DNA from: Gammaproteobacteria bacterium
GTDB lineage: Bacteria; Pseudomonadota; Gammaproteobacteria; Pseudomonadales; Azotimanducaceae
NCBI GenBank assembly: GCA_009846005.1
Contig: VXYL01000016.1
Span: 134,256-198,255, forward strand
Length of the DNA: 64,000 nt
Reading direction: 5' to 3'
The translations under genes were made by a program, and so were the position numbers. This document shows, piece by piece, positions 1 to 8,843 of the stretch (the first letter of the stretch is position 1; every line of letters begins with the position of its first letter). The notes below the pieces were generated by a model. It searched no databases and was not told the origin of the DNA. It saw nothing but the letters and a program-made list of their open reading frames with translations.

Positions 1-113
1 TCGAGTAGAGGCGCGAACATGGGTTCATCGAACATACCCGAGTGCGCCTCGCGCTGCGAGTGCGCCTTGCAATGCTAGGCGTGTAAGCTTGCCGTTTTGC
101 CTGCGGGGGCACC

Positions 114-1118
114 ATGAAGCTGGGTATGGGGATCGGGCCGTTCGGACCGCCGGGAGGCGCACGGCTCGTGCAGATGGCGCAGGAAGCCGAATCACTGGGC
201 TACGACACCATCTGGGCACCGGAGATCTACGGTGCCGACTGCTTCACGCCGCTCACCTGGATCGCCGCCCATACCGAGCGCATCAACGTCGGCAGTTCCA
301 TCATGCAGATCTCGGCGCGGACGCCTGCGAGCGCGGCGATGCACGCGGTTTCACTGGACTATCTGTCGAACGGCCGCCTGATCCTCGGCATCGGCGTATC
401 CGGGCCGCAGGTCGTCGAGGGCTGGTACGGTCAGCCCTATCCGAAACCGCTGGCGCGCACGCGCGAGTGGATTGCTATCTTCCGCCGGATCGTCTCCCGC
501 GAAGGGCCGGTGTCGTTCGACGGCAATCACTACAAGCTGCCCATGCCGGGCGGCACGGGGCTCGGCAAGCCGCTGAAGCTGATCCTGCATCCGGTGCGCG
601 AGCGCATACCCGTCTACCTCGGCGCGGAAGGGCCGAAGAACGTCGCCTTGGGTGCAGAACTGTGCGACGGCTGGATCCCCATGTTCCTGTCTCCCTACCG
701 GATGCTGGACATGTACAAGGACGCCATGCGGATCAAGAACAGCGACTTCGAGATCGCCGCGTCAGTGCCCGTCATCGTCGACGACGACGTCGACCGCGCG
801 CTCGGCCAGATCAAGCAGAACGTCGGCTTCTACGTGGGCGGCATGGGCGCCAAGAGCTTCAACGTGCACAAGGACCACATCACGCGCATGGGCTTCGGCG
901 AGGAAGCCGACCGCGTTCAGGACCTGTTCATGGCGGGCCGACGCGACGAAGCAATGGCGGCGGTGCCGTCCGAACTGTGCGACGAGATCTCGCTGGTCGG
1001 GCCGAAGGAGCGCATCCGCGAACGCCTCCAAGCCTGGAAGGACAGCCCGGTGACCATGATCAACGTCGGCACCGGCAATCCGGAAACGCTTCGGTTCATG
1101 GCTGAAGAACTGCTCTAA
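114..1118 (+). CDS. LLM class (luciferase-like) F420/flavin-dependent oxidoreductase
   Basis: Predicted 334-residue TIM-barrel oxidoreductase of the bacterial luciferase-like superfamily, which uses reduced flavin or coenzyme F420 to oxidise or reduce small organic substrates in the cytoplasm. The family pattern is seen in the N-terminal half (SLGYDTIWAPE near residue 30, then TERINVGSSIMQ and the GRLILGIGVSG turn near 105-115) and in the late GPKERIRERLQAW segment that closes the barrel. The length is normal for the family. It heads a same-strand run with a second LLM enzyme, a D-2-hydroxyacid dehydrogenase and an SDR, suggesting a small catabolic pathway. The sequence does not distinguish FMN from F420 use or reveal the substrate. 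Confidence 0.88.
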   Translation: MKLGMGIGPFGPPGGARLVQMAQEAESLGYDTIWAPEIYGADCFTPLTWIAAHTERINVGSSIMQISARTPASAAMHAVSLDYLSNGRLILGIGVSGPQVVEGWYGQPYPKPLARTREWIAIFRRIVSREGPVSFDGNHYKLPMPGGTGLGKPLKLILHPVRERIPVYLGAEGPKNVALGAELCDGWIPMFLSPYRMLDMYKDAMRIKNSDFEIAASVPVIVDDDVDRALGQIKQNVGFYVGGMGAKSFNVHKDHITRMGFGEEADRVQDLFMAGRRDEAMAAVPSELCDEISLVGPKERIRERLQAWKDSPVTMINVGTGNPETLRFMAEELL

Positions 1119-1163
1119 GCGAAACACGGACGAGCGCCAGCCGTCCCAACGGGAACTCATCCA

Positions 1164-2396
1164 ATGCGCGACATGAAATTCGGGGCGTTTCTCGCACCGC
1201 ACCACCCCATCGGCGAGCATCCGACGCTGCAATTGCGCAGTGATCTCGACCTCGTCGAACACCTCGACCGACTGGGTCTCGACGAGTTCTGGTGCGGCGA
1301 GCACCACTCCACCGGCTGGGAGGTGATCGCTTCCCCGGAACTCTTTCTGGCCGCCGCGGCCGAGCGAACCCACCGCATCCGACTCGGCACGGGCGTGGTT
1401 TCCCTGCCGTACCACCACCCGTTCATGGTCGCCCAACGCCTAGTGCAACTCGACCACCAGAGCCAGGGACGTCTAATCTTCGGTTCGGGACCCGGTGCCT
1501 TACCGTCTGACGCCCATACCCTCGGCGTCGACCCGATGGTGCTCCGCGACCGCCAGGACGAGGCGATGGGCATCATCCGCCGGCTGTTCGAGGGCGGCGA
1601 CCGGTTCAGCTACGAAAGCGAGTGGTTCAAGCTCAACGAAGCCAAGCTCCAACTCCTGCCGCTGCAACGGGACATGGAGTTCGCGGTCGCCTCCATGGTG
1701 AGCCCGTCGGGTATGACGCTCGCGGGCAAGCACGGCGCGGGCGTTCTGTCCATCGGTTCCACGACCAAGGCCGGTCTGCAGGCGCTGCCCCTGCAATGGA
1801 GCTTCGCGGAGGAATCCGCCGCGAAACACGGCCGCGCGGTGGACCGAAGCATGTGGCGGGTGGTCATGAGCTGGCACATCGCCGAGACCCGGGACAAGGC
1901 CCGCGAGGAAGCCAAGGAAGGGCTCTTCCGCCACAACAACGAGTACACCGTCGGTACGTTGGCCGCAGGCGAGGGAACCATCTTCAAGACGCCCGACGAA
2001 GCGGTGGACGGGACAGCCTTCAGCGAGGGCAGCGTTGCCGTGATCGGCACCCCCGACGACTTGGTCGAACGCATCGAGAAGATGATCGAGGTCACCGGCG
2101 GCTTCGGCGTGGTCATCGGCTTCGTCCACGACTGGGCGAACCGCGCGGACACCCGGAATAGCTGGGACCTCCTTGCCCGGTATGTCGTCCCCGAGGTCAA
2201 CGGCATGCTCGCGAGCTACCGGGAGTCGAACCGGTTCGTGATCGAGAACCGGGACACCTGGCAACGCGCCGGCATGGCGATCATGAGCAAGATCCAGGAG
2301 AACGAACGCGCCCGCGAGGCGATGGCGGCTGCTGCGGCACCGGCCAAGACGGCGCTTGCAGCACATGTGAAGACCGGAGCGGACGAGGGTGAGTGA
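1164..2396 (+). CDS. LLM class flavin-dependent oxidoreductase
   Basis: A second luciferase-like monooxygenase family protein, 410 residues, a little longer than its neighbour. The N-terminus reads as the class I alkanal-monooxygenase-like form: MKFGAFLAPHHP, then LDEFWCGEHHSTGWE with the conserved glutamate and paired histidines near residue 45, and a later GRLIFGSGPGALPSDA turn. A conserved TPDDLVERIEKM segment lies near residue 300, and the last 60 residues are alanine-rich and probably flexible. It is 45 bases downstream of the first LLM gene and runs into the dehydrogenase gene. It likely acts with a flavin reductase encoded elsewhere. The substrate is unknown. Confidence 0.88.
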   Translation: MRDMKFGAFLAPHHPIGEHPTLQLRSDLDLVEHLDRLGLDEFWCGEHHSTGWEVIASPELFLAAAAERTHRIRLGTGVVSLPYHHPFMVAQRLVQLDHQSQGRLIFGSGPGALPSDAHTLGVDPMVLRDRQDEAMGIIRRLFEGGDRFSYESEWFKLNEAKLQLLPLQRDMEFAVASMVSPSGMTLAGKHGAGVLSIGSTTKAGLQALPLQWSFAEESAAKHGRAVDRSMWRVVMSWHIAETRDKAREEAKEGLFRHNNEYTVGTLAAGEGTIFKTPDEAVDGTAFSEGSVAVIGTPDDLVERIEKMIEVTGGFGVVIGFVHDWANRADTRNSWDLLARYVVPEVNGMLASYRESNRFVIENRDTWQRAGMAIMSKIQENERAREAMAAAAAPAKTALAAHVKTGADEGE

Positions 2397-2421
2397 TCGC
2401 CGTCGGGAGGAATCAGGAACC

Positions 2422-3471
2422 ATGAAAGTCGCACTTCCCAGCAGCCCCTTCAATCGTGCTGACCTGTTCGAAGCCGCCGGCTTCGAAGTGGTCGAAGGCC
2501 GAGTCCGCAGCACCGAGGACTTCATCGAACTGATGAAAGACGCCGACGGTGCCCAGGTCGGCGTTATGCCGCTCACTACGAGGGAGGTGATGGAGGCCTG
2601 CCCGAAACTCAAGGTGGTGAGCCGCCTCGGCGTCGGCGTCGATTCCATCGACCTCGACGCGGCAACGGAACTCGGCGTACTCGCCTGCAACGTGCCGGGC
2701 GTCAACACCACCGAGGTGGCGGACCATGCCGTCGCGATGCTGCTGTCGGTCACCCGCTGCCTGCACGACGCGATTGCCTCGACGCGGCAGGGACAATGGC
2801 GGGAGAACCCGCGTACGACCGGCAACTACGTGAACTCGGTCCGCCGCATCGCGGGCCACGTTGTCGGCATCGTCGGCTTCGGCAACATCGGGCGCGCCTT
2901 CGCGACCCGCATCCGCGGTTTCGGGCCGGCGGAGATCATCGCCCACGACCCCTACGTGGAACAGACCGCGGGCGATCTCTACGGCGTGCGGATGGTCGAC
3001 TTCGACGAGATCCTAGAACGCTGCGACTACATCACCATCCATTGCTCGGCCACCGCCGAGACCCGGCACCTGTTCAACTCCAATACGCTGGGCAAGCTGA
3101 AACCCACAGCGATCCTCGTGAATACGGCCCGCGGACCGATCATCGACGGAGGCGCGCTGGCGAAAGCCTTGGCGGCGGGACAGTTGGAAGCGGCGGCACT
3201 GGACGTCACCGAAATCGAACCGGTGGAGTCCCACGACCCGCTGCTCAAGCTGCCGAACTGCATCGTGACGCCGCATATCGCGGGCTTCTCGCCGGTGTTC
3301 CTCGAGGAGTGTCCGATCCGCCAGGCGGAGAACATCATCCAGGTGCTGTCGGGTCAGAAGCCCCACGGGCTCGCCAATCCAGAGGTCATCAAGACCATCG
3401 CGGTGATGCATGAGACGAAAACCGGCCGGTGGGCCGGTGTTCCTGGATTCTCGACGGCGTTGGCGGTGTAG
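2422..3471 (+). CDS. D-2-hydroxyacid dehydrogenase (phosphoglycerate dehydrogenase-like)
   Basis: NAD-dependent dehydrogenase of the D-isomer 2-hydroxyacid family, 349 residues, interconverting a 2-hydroxy acid and a 2-keto acid. The Rossmann motif GFGNIGRA lies near residue 155. The catalytic arginine is in NTARGPIIDG, a glutamate sits in TEIEPVE, and the catalytic histidine is in TPHIAGFS. I chose the ATG at 2422 because a GGAGGA ribosome site sits 11 bases upstream. An earlier in-frame ATG at 2389 would overlap the preceding gene by 8 bases and add eleven poorly conserved residues. True serine-pathway SerA is possible but less likely, since there is no C-terminal ACT domain. Confidence 0.87.
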   Translation: MKVALPSSPFNRADLFEAAGFEVVEGRVRSTEDFIELMKDADGAQVGVMPLTTREVMEACPKLKVVSRLGVGVDSIDLDAATELGVLACNVPGVNTTEVADHAVAMLLSVTRCLHDAIASTRQGQWRENPRTTGNYVNSVRRIAGHVVGIVGFGNIGRAFATRIRGFGPAEIIAHDPYVEQTAGDLYGVRMVDFDEILERCDYITIHCSATAETRHLFNSNTLGKLKPTAILVNTARGPIIDGGALAKALAAGQLEAAALDVTEIEPVESHDPLLKLPNCIVTPHIAGFSPVFLEECPIRQAENIIQVLSGQKPHGLANPEVIKTIAVMHETKTGRWAGVPGFSTALAV

Positions 3472-3480
3472 GAGGTCGAT

Positions 3481-4227
3481 GTGGGAAAGGTAGCGATTGT
3501 CACGGGTGCCGGAACCGGCATCGGCAAACACACGACCCTCGCCTTGTTCAGGGAGGGCTATTCGGTCGCTTTGGCCGGTCGTCGCCTGGAACTCCTAGAT
3601 GAAGTGGCCGAGGAGTCCGGCGCGGGGGATCGGGCCTTGGCCGTTCGAACGGACGTCAGCGATCCGGAATCCGTTGCGGCTTTGTTCAAATCAACCAAGG
3701 AGACCTTCGGGCGCCTGGATCTCCTGTTCAACAACGCCGGTACGGGTGCGCCAGGGGTGCCCCTGGAAGACCTCACCTTGGAACAGTGGCAGCGCGTCGT
3801 GGACATCAACCTGACCGGTTCGTTCCTGTGCACCCAGCACGCCATCCGGCTCATGAAGGGCCAGGATCCGAAGGGTGGCCGTATCATCAACAACGGGTCG
3901 ATCTCGGCCCATGTGCCGAGGCCCAACTCCGCTCCCTACACCTCCACCAAGCACGCGCTGACGGGCTTGACGAGATCGACGTTCCTGGACGGTCGGGCCC
4001 ACAACATCGTCTGTGGCCAGATCGACATCGGCAATGCGCTCACGCACATGACGTCCCGGATGGGGCAGGGCATGAAGCAGCCCGACGGTTCCGTGAAGTC
4101 GGAACCGACGATGGACGTCGAGAACGTCGCCGAAGCGGTGGTCTACATGGACAGCCTGCCGCTCGACGCAAACGTGCCGTTCATCACGGTCATGGCGTCG
4201 TCGATGCCGTATATCGGGCGGGGTTGA
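3481..4227 (+). CDS. SDR family oxidoreductase
   Basis: Classical short-chain dehydrogenase/reductase of 248 residues. The nucleotide-binding [10 protein letters not shown] motif is at residues 8-17 and NNAGTG follows near residue 85. The catalytic Ser and Tyr-x3-Lys are seen around [22 protein letters not shown] is chosen as the start because GGAGG lies just upstream, across the stop of the previous gene. It is the last gene of the four-gene run, nine bases after the dehydrogenase. Family members oxidise or reduce alcohols and ketones with NAD(P)(H). The specific substrate cannot be read from the sequence. Confidence 0.88.
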   Translation: MGKVAIVTGAGTGIGKHTTLALFREGYSVALAGRRLELLDEVAEESGAGDRALAVRTDVSDPESVAALFKSTKETFGRLDLLFNNAGTGAPGVPLEDLTLEQWQRVVDINLTGSFLCTQHAIRLMKGQDPKGGRIINNGSISAHVPRPNSAPYTSTKHALTGLTRSTFLDGRAHNIVCGQIDIGNALTHMTSRMGQGMKQPDGSVKSEPTMDVENVAEAVVYMDSLPLDANVPFITVMASSMPYIGRG

Positions 4228-4560
4228 GGACCAAGGCCAGCTACCAGCACAAACGGTTGACTAAATTTAGTCATTGCACAGTGACTAAATTTGGATAGAT
4301 CGCGCGCTACGACAACGGCGTGATCTGGAGCAAGGGCCGTCACGTTGGCGAGATTGAGGGGGTCGAGGTGCGACCGTTGCCGATCGAACTGCTTCGTGTG
4401 GGGAAATCTCTTGCTGGGATCCCTTGAAGCCCGGGCTCCACGCGCAAAACCTGAACTTCCCCTCGTTGGATAGCTGTGCCCTGTGAGCCAAGGAAGTGGT
4501 TGCAAAACGATATCTAATTATCGTAGAACAATAACTCTAGCGGCAAAGCGGGTGACACCC
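4228..4560. other. non-coding stretch with palindrome and possible gene remnant
   Basis: This 333-base gap contains the palindrome described separately. It also has one open stretch on the plus strand, about 4303-4428, encoding about 40 residues (RYDNGVIWSKGRHVGEIEGV and onward) up to a stop, with protein-like composition but no start codon. It reads like the tail of a decayed gene. I do not recognise the family. Confidence 0.35.
4258..4292. promoter_or_regulatory. perfect 16-bp palindrome plus repeated half-site
   Basis: TGACTAAATTTAGTCA at 4258-4273 is a perfect inverted repeat, and the 11-base TGACTAAATTT recurs at 4282-4292, 24 bases further on, close to two helical turns. The AT-rich symmetrical site in a GC-rich genome looks like the operator of a dimeric repressor. 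No obvious regulator gene is directly adjacent; the nearest is the small XRE protein at 5.1 kb. It may belong to a lost toxin-antitoxin or regulator gene. Confidence 0.45.
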
Positions 4561-5121
4561 ATGGAGCTTCGTTCCCACCTCAACGACCCGCGCCTACGCC
4601 GGGTTCGGAGGTTGAGCCTCGGCGTTCGTGTAACGATCCTGGCACTCGGCGCCCTGATGGGTGCTGTGGTGCTGACCCCTCTCGTCGGCATCCGCTCTGG
4701 GACTCTTGAGACTCTTAGTGGGTTTCGGGTCACGCTGACGGATTTTCAAGTTCGAACGGAAGGCGAGTTCAAGTGGCAGGACCTCGCGCTATTGATCTTC
4801 TGGATGCCGTTGTTTGGGCTCGGTGTCGCGATCTTCCAACAAGCGGAACGCCTGCTGGCTTCATACCAGCGCGGCGTGATTTTGGACGCTGGAAACGCCA
4901 GGCGCATCAGCCGTATTGGGTTGTTCATCATCTTGCTCAGCGTGCTGCTTACCGTGTGGGACGTAGTGGGGGGCATGTTGTCCGCCTCCTTGGGTATCCC
5001 GCAGAGTGGACCGATTGCTGTCGAACTCCCGTGGATCTTGGCGGGTCTCGTCGTCATGGCCATCGGATACGCCATGGGGATCGCCTGCGAGATCGCCGAA
5101 GACGCCGAACTCACGGTCTGA
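4561..5121 (+). CDS. DUF2975 family membrane protein
   Basis: Predicted integral membrane protein of 186 residues with four hydrophobic segments at about 22-44, 78-97, 117-140 and 155-178, the layout of DUF2975 proteins. The ATG at 4561 is preceded by GGGTGA. An upstream in-frame GTG at 4483 would add 26 residues of poor character. The next gene, three bases downstream, encodes a small XRE-type DNA-binding protein. DUF2975 membrane proteins are commonly found paired with such YozG-like regulators in other bacteria. The function of the pair is not established, and a membrane-linked regulatory role is inference. Confidence 0.7.
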   Translation: MELRSHLNDPRLRRVRRLSLGVRVTILALGALMGAVVLTPLVGIRSGTLETLSGFRVTLTDFQVRTEGEFKWQDLALLIFWMPLFGLGVAIFQQAERLLASYQRGVILDAGNARRISRIGLFIILLSVLLTVWDVVGGMLSASLGIPQSGPIAVELPWILAGLVVMAIGYAMGIACEIAEDAELTV

Positions 5122-5123
5122 CG

Positions 5124-5351
5124 ATGGCTATCGTCGTCAACCTCGATGTCATGCTGGCGCGTCGCAAGATGCGGGCCAAGGAACTGGCTGCAGCGATTGG
5201 CATCACGGCGCAGAACCTATCCATCCTGAAAAGGGGCAGAGCCCGTGCACTGCGGCTCAGGACGCTTGATGCCATCTGCCGGGAACTCGCCTGTCAGCCA
5301 GCGGACCTCCTGGAGTATCGTCAAGACGAACCACCGGAGCCACCTGGCTAG
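5124..5351 (+). CDS. small XRE/Cro-CI family DNA-binding protein
   Basis: Seventy-five residues, almost entirely one helix-turn-helix domain. ARRKMRAKELAAAIGITAQN forms the first helices, and LSILKRGRARALRLRTLDAICREL covers the recognition helix and those following. The length and the CQPADLLEY ending match the YozG-like subfamily of stand-alone Cro/CI regulators. It starts three bases after the DUF2975 gene, so the two are almost certainly co-transcribed. It probably represses its own operon; the palindrome 850 bases upstream is a possible but unproven target. Its proline- and glutamate-rich tail ends just before a repeat element. Confidence 0.8.
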   Translation: MAIVVNLDVMLARRKMRAKELAAAIGITAQNLSILKRGRARALRLRTLDAICRELACQPADLLEYRQDEPPEPPG

Positions 5352-5379
5352 CGAGGCTCCGGCTCAGACCGACGAGGCC

Positions 5380-5520
5380 GTAGGGGACGGGCTTGTCCCG
5401 TCCCGCGCATTTCGCACCGAGGACCTTTTCTGTCGCGGACGCGGGCGAGGGCGCGCCCTTTCGGGCGCGATGGGCGCGCCCTTTCGGGCGCGATGGCCTC
5501 GCCCCTACGGGGCCTTCGTC
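5380..5520. repeat. REP-like palindromic repeat, copy 1
   Basis: Begins with GTAGGGGACGGGCTTGTCCC, continues through two tandem GCGCGCCCTTTCGGGCGCGA hairpins, and ends with the inverted arm CTCGCCCCTACGG. It fills most of the gap between the convergent XRE and DUF2293 genes. Confidence 0.8.
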
Positions 5521-5578
5521 GCCCGCAGGGGCCTCGTGAAGAACTTTGCTCAACTGTGCAGGCGCGGCCTGAAGAACG

Positions 5579-6286
5579 CTAGCGGCCAGGCAGGTCGGTG
5601 CCCCGCCATGACCTGAGAACGCGGTCGACGTCGGCGGCCACTTCGGCACGGGCGTCCAGTCGGTCCACACCCTCGACCAGCAACTCGTCGTAACGGCTGT
5701 GCGCATGACGGGCATGGGCCATGACCGCGAGGTCGACGGCCGACTCTTCGAGTTGCTTGGCCGCTGCCGAACGTCCAACGCGTCCGGAACTCCTCCGGCA
5801 GGTGTGACAGGCGATTTGAAGGCGTTCCTTAGGCGGACTGGCCGGGTACAACTCGCCAATCCGCTCGGCAAACGCCTTTGCGTAGTCTTCGTCCTCGTCG
5901 GCGCGCAGCAAGGCTGCCCGTTCGCGGGCACGGGACCGCGCTTCGGCGTCGGCCAGGCACTCCTCTTCGGCACGTCGTAGTGCGTCTTCCTCGACTAATA
6001 TGCCTTGGCGTTCGTAGCGTTTTCGGGCGCGGCTGAAACGAACGATCACCGCCTTCAAGGTCGAATATCGGCCGGCCCGTCGCGTCAAGGCGGCGTCACC
6101 TCGGGGAAGCCACAGAAGGCCGTCCAGATCCGCACAAGCCATGCATAGCGGCTTGCCGTTCTCCATGCGCAGCAGTCCGCTTCGGAAGATCTCGGTGCCG
6201 CACTCCGCGCATTCGGACTCGCGCAAGACCGAGAACACGGTGATGTCAGGCACGACTCTTCCTCCGCGCCGGGAACGTGAAACCAC
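5579..6286 (-). CDS. DUF2293 domain-containing protein
   Basis: A 235-residue protein. Near residue 24 it has a zinc-ribbon-like pattern (CAECG, then CMACAD some 20 residues on). Next comes the YSTLKAVIVRFSRARKRYERQG stretch typical of DUF2293, then an acidic helical region (RRAEEECLADAEARSRARER). The C-terminal region contains HTCRRSSGRVGRS and closely spaced histidines (AHARHAHSRYDELL). The combination suggests a metal-binding nucleic-acid-associated protein, but no activity is established for the family and none is visible here. It is convergent with the XRE gene and transcribed alone, 40 bases beyond the end of the downstream SDR gene on the same strand. Confidence 0.75.
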   Translation of the reverse strand: MVSRSRRGGRVVPDITVFSVLRESECAECGTEIFRSGLLRMENGKPLCMACADLDGLLWLPRGDAALTRRAGRYSTLKAVIVRFSRARKRYERQGILVEEDALRRAEEECLADAEARSRARERAALLRADEDEDYAKAFAERIGELYPASPPKERLQIACHTCRRSSGRVGRSAAAKQLEESAVDLAVMAHARHAHSRYDELLVEGVDRLDARAEVAADVDRVLRSWRGTDLPGR

Positions 6287-7246
6287 TCAGCCCAGATTCC
6301 ACTCCTGCTGTTCCCGTAGTCTCACCATGAACGCCTCCGAGTAGGCCTCTTCCGGCGTTTCCCGGACCATCTGGTCCAACCGGTGCGCGTCGTCGCCCAC
6401 CAGGATGCGCCAGCGCTCTTCCCGGACGCCGTCGAGGATGATCGCCGCCGCCTTCTCGGCGGTCGTGCGTGCGTTGTCGCGGAATCCCCGGCCGATCTGG
6501 GCGACCATCTCGCGCAGTTGGTCGTCGGTGACGGTCTCGTCGAGCATGCCGAGCGCCGTGTAGCGTTTCCGCATCGCCTCGATGTCCTCGGGCGTGTAGT
6601 CGCCGCCGCGCATAATCCGTCCCGAGTTGATGGCAATGGAAGTGCCGATGTGGCCGGGCATCACCACGGATACCTTGACGTGCGGTGCGTTGTTGGCGAA
6701 ATCGGTGACCAACGCTTCGGAGAACCCCTTGACGGCGAATTTCGCGGCGCTATAGGCCGAATGGGCGCTCTGGGGCCCTAGCGTCGCCCAGAAGCCATTG
6801 ACGCTGCTCGTGTTGATCATGTGCGCGTCTTGGCTCGCGACGAGCAGCGGCATGAACGCCCGGGCGCAGTTGTAGACGCCGAACCAGCAGATGTTGAAGG
6901 TGCGTTCCCATTCCTCCCGCGACTCCTCGTTCACGAAGCTGCCGCCGCCGCCGATCCCGGCGTTGTTGAACAATAGATCGATGTGGTCGGTGTCGTGGGC
7001 GGACTTGACTGCGTCGCGGAAGGCGTTCACGGCATCTTCGTCGGCGACGTCGCAATGGTGGGTGCTGATGACGCGGCCCTGGGGTGCCTCCTGTTCGCAC
7101 AGGCGCTTGGTCTCGGCCAGGTTGTCGCGGAGGATGTCGCAGGTGGCGACGTCGCAGCCCTCGGCGATCAACTGCCTCGCCAGTGCTCGTCCCATGCCGG
7201 TTCCGCCGCCGGTGATGACCGCGAGTTTGCCGCCGAAGTCTTTCAT
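6287..7246 (-). CDS. SDR family oxidoreductase
   Basis: Short-chain dehydrogenase of 319 residues. The cofactor motif TGGGTGMGRA is near residue 12 and NNAGIGGG near 90. The catalytic serine is in SSVNGFW, and Tyr-Ser-Ala-Ala-Lys supplies the active site pair. Roughly 60 extra C-terminal residues follow the core fold. I take the ATG at 7246 (MKDFGGK); the frame stays open for 27 more codons, but those are unlike the family and would reach into the divergent amidase gene. The substrate is unknown. It is divergent from the amidase with about 50 bases between start codons. Confidence 0.87.
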   Translation of the reverse strand: MKDFGGKLAVITGGGTGMGRALARQLIAEGCDVATCDILRDNLAETKRLCEQEAPQGRVISTHHCDVADEDAVNAFRDAVKSAHDTDHIDLLFNNAGIGGGGSFVNEESREEWERTFNICWFGVYNCARAFMPLLVASQDAHMINTSSVNGFWATLGPQSAHSAYSAAKFAVKGFSEALVTDFANNAPHVKVSVVMPGHIGTSIAINSGRIMRGGDYTPEDIEAMRKRYTALGMLDETVTDDQLREMVAQIGRGFRDNARTTAEKAAAIILDGVREERWRILVGDDAHRLDQMVRETPEEAYSEAFMVRLREQQEWNLG

Positions 7247-7296
7247 CGTCCCCGTCCACTGTGCTTGATGGCCGGCGAAGTATAAGGTCCGGCGCC

Positions 7297-8721
7297 ATGG
7301 AATCCGATCTGACGATACTGACTGCAAGCCAGCTGGCGGCAGCTATTGCTACCGGGGCGTGTTCGGCGCAAGACGCTGTGCGGTCGTTCTTGGATCGCAT
7401 CGATGCCGTCGATCCCGCGCTCAACGCCCTCCTCGAGGTCAATCCAGCAGCATTGGAGATCGCCCGTCAGCGGGACGAGTCATCGGTACGGGGCGACAGT
7501 CGGGGTCCTCTTCACGGCGTTCCCGTCGTGTTGAAGGCCAATATCGACACCGGCGACGCCATGGCGACGAGTGCCGGATCCTTGGCATTGGCAAACCATC
7601 GGCCCGCACGCGACGCGCCGCTGGCCGCTCGGTTGCGCGCGGCCGGCGCCGTCTTACTGGGCAAGGCGAACCTGAGCGAGTGGGCGAACTTCCGGTCGAC
7701 CTGGTCGATCAGCGGTTGGAGCAGTCTCGGCGGTCAAACCCGGAATCCATACTCCCTGGATCGAAGCCCGTCCGGTTCGTCCAGCGGTTCTGCCGCGGCC
7801 GTGGCTGCCCGGCTGGTCCCGCTGGCGGTCGGTACCGAGACCGACGGATCCATCGTGTCGCCGGCGGGCGCGTGCGGTGTCGTCGGCATCAAGCCCACGG
7901 TTGGCACCATCGATCGAGAGGGCATCGTCCCGATCGCCGCGAGTACCGATACGGCGGGGCCGTTCGCGAACAACGTCTCCGATGCCGCGCTGCTCCTCGA
8001 CGCGTTGGGGGGAACCTCGACGTCGAACGCGAGCTGGCCGGACCTGAATGGCGTGCGGATCGGTGTCTTGCGCCACGGAGCGAAATCTCACGCTGGCGTC
8101 GCAGCGGCTCTCGAGGACGCCGTCAACGCATTGTCGGACGTTGGCGCCGACGTTGTGGATCAGCTTCACATCGATTTCCCGGATGCCGTCTACGACGCCG
8201 AGTACCAGTTGCTGCTGCATGAGTTCAAGGACGGGCTGAACCGCTACCTCGCGAGCCACGACACGGGGTTTCGCGATCTCGCGAGCCTCATCGCCTACAA
8301 CGAAAACCATGCAGACGTGGTCATGCCGTTGTTCGGCCAGGAGCACTTCGAGGCTGCAGAAGCGTCCGAGGGTCTCGATTGTCCCGCCTACAAGACGGCC
8401 GTTGCCGACAGCGTCGGCGCGATGCGCCAAGCGGTGGATGGCATGTTCCGAACCCACGATCTGCAGGCGCTCGTCGCCGCCACGAACGGGCCGGCCTGGA
8501 AGATCGGGGAGTCCGAGCGGGGCCATATCAGCAGTTCGACGATTGCGGCGGTGTCCGGCTATCCCAGCGTCGCTGTGCCTTGGGCGTTGGTCGATGGCCT
8601 GCCGGTGGCCGTGTCGTTCATCGGACCGCCGCACTCGGAGACGGACCTCGTCGGCATGACGATGGCGTTGGAGGCGGCCCGAGGCATGTTCTCGGCGCCT
8701 GTGTTCGGGGTAGGACCGTAG
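7297..8721 (+). CDS. amidase signature family protein
   Basis: Amide hydrolase of 474 residues with the Ser-cisSer-Lys triad of the amidase signature family. The lysine is in VVLKANIDTG near residue 84, and the glycine/serine-rich segment GSSSGSAAAVAARLVPLAVG is followed by TETDGSIVSPA with the catalytic serine. Length and order match the soluble amidases that act on aryl or aliphatic amides. The TAG stop codon is formed by the first bases of a palindromic repeat, so the original C-terminus may have been changed by repeat insertion. TATAAG at 7281 lies only ten bases before the ATG, so a leaderless or very short-leader transcript is possible. Confidence 0.88.
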   Translation: MESDLTILTASQLAAAIATGACSAQDAVRSFLDRIDAVDPALNALLEVNPAALEIARQRDESSVRGDSRGPLHGVPVVLKANIDTGDAMATSAGSLALANHRPARDAPLAARLRAAGAVLLGKANLSEWANFRSTWSISGWSSLGGQTRNPYSLDRSPSGSSSGSAAAVAARLVPLAVGTETDGSIVSPAGACGVVGIKPTVGTIDREGIVPIAASTDTAGPFANNVSDAALLLDALGGTSTSNASWPDLNGVRIGVLRHGAKSHAGVAAALEDAVNALSDVGADVVDQLHIDFPDAVYDAEYQLLLHEFKDGLNRYLASHDTGFRDLASLIAYNENHADVVMPLFGQEHFEAAEASEGLDCPAYKTAVADSVGAMRQAVDGMFRTHDLQALVAATNGPAWKIGESERGHISSSTIAAVSGYPSVAVPWALVDGLPVAVSFIGPPHSETDLVGMTMALEAARGMFSAPVFGVGP

Positions 8722-8800
8722 GGGACGGGCTTGTCCCGTCCCGCGGACGACGAAACCGCAGATCTCGATGCGGGCGACCACAAGGGTCGCCCCTACGGGG
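8718..8800. repeat. REP-like palindromic repeat, copy 2
   Basis: GTAGGGGACGGGCTTGTCCC at the left and GGCGACCACAAGGGTCGCCC followed by CTACGGGG at the right. The left arm contains the amidase stop codon at 8719-8721. Confidence 0.85.
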
Positions 8801-8843
8801 TCTGACCGGTACGCTAGAGGGCTGACACCGGAGGGAGGGTACA

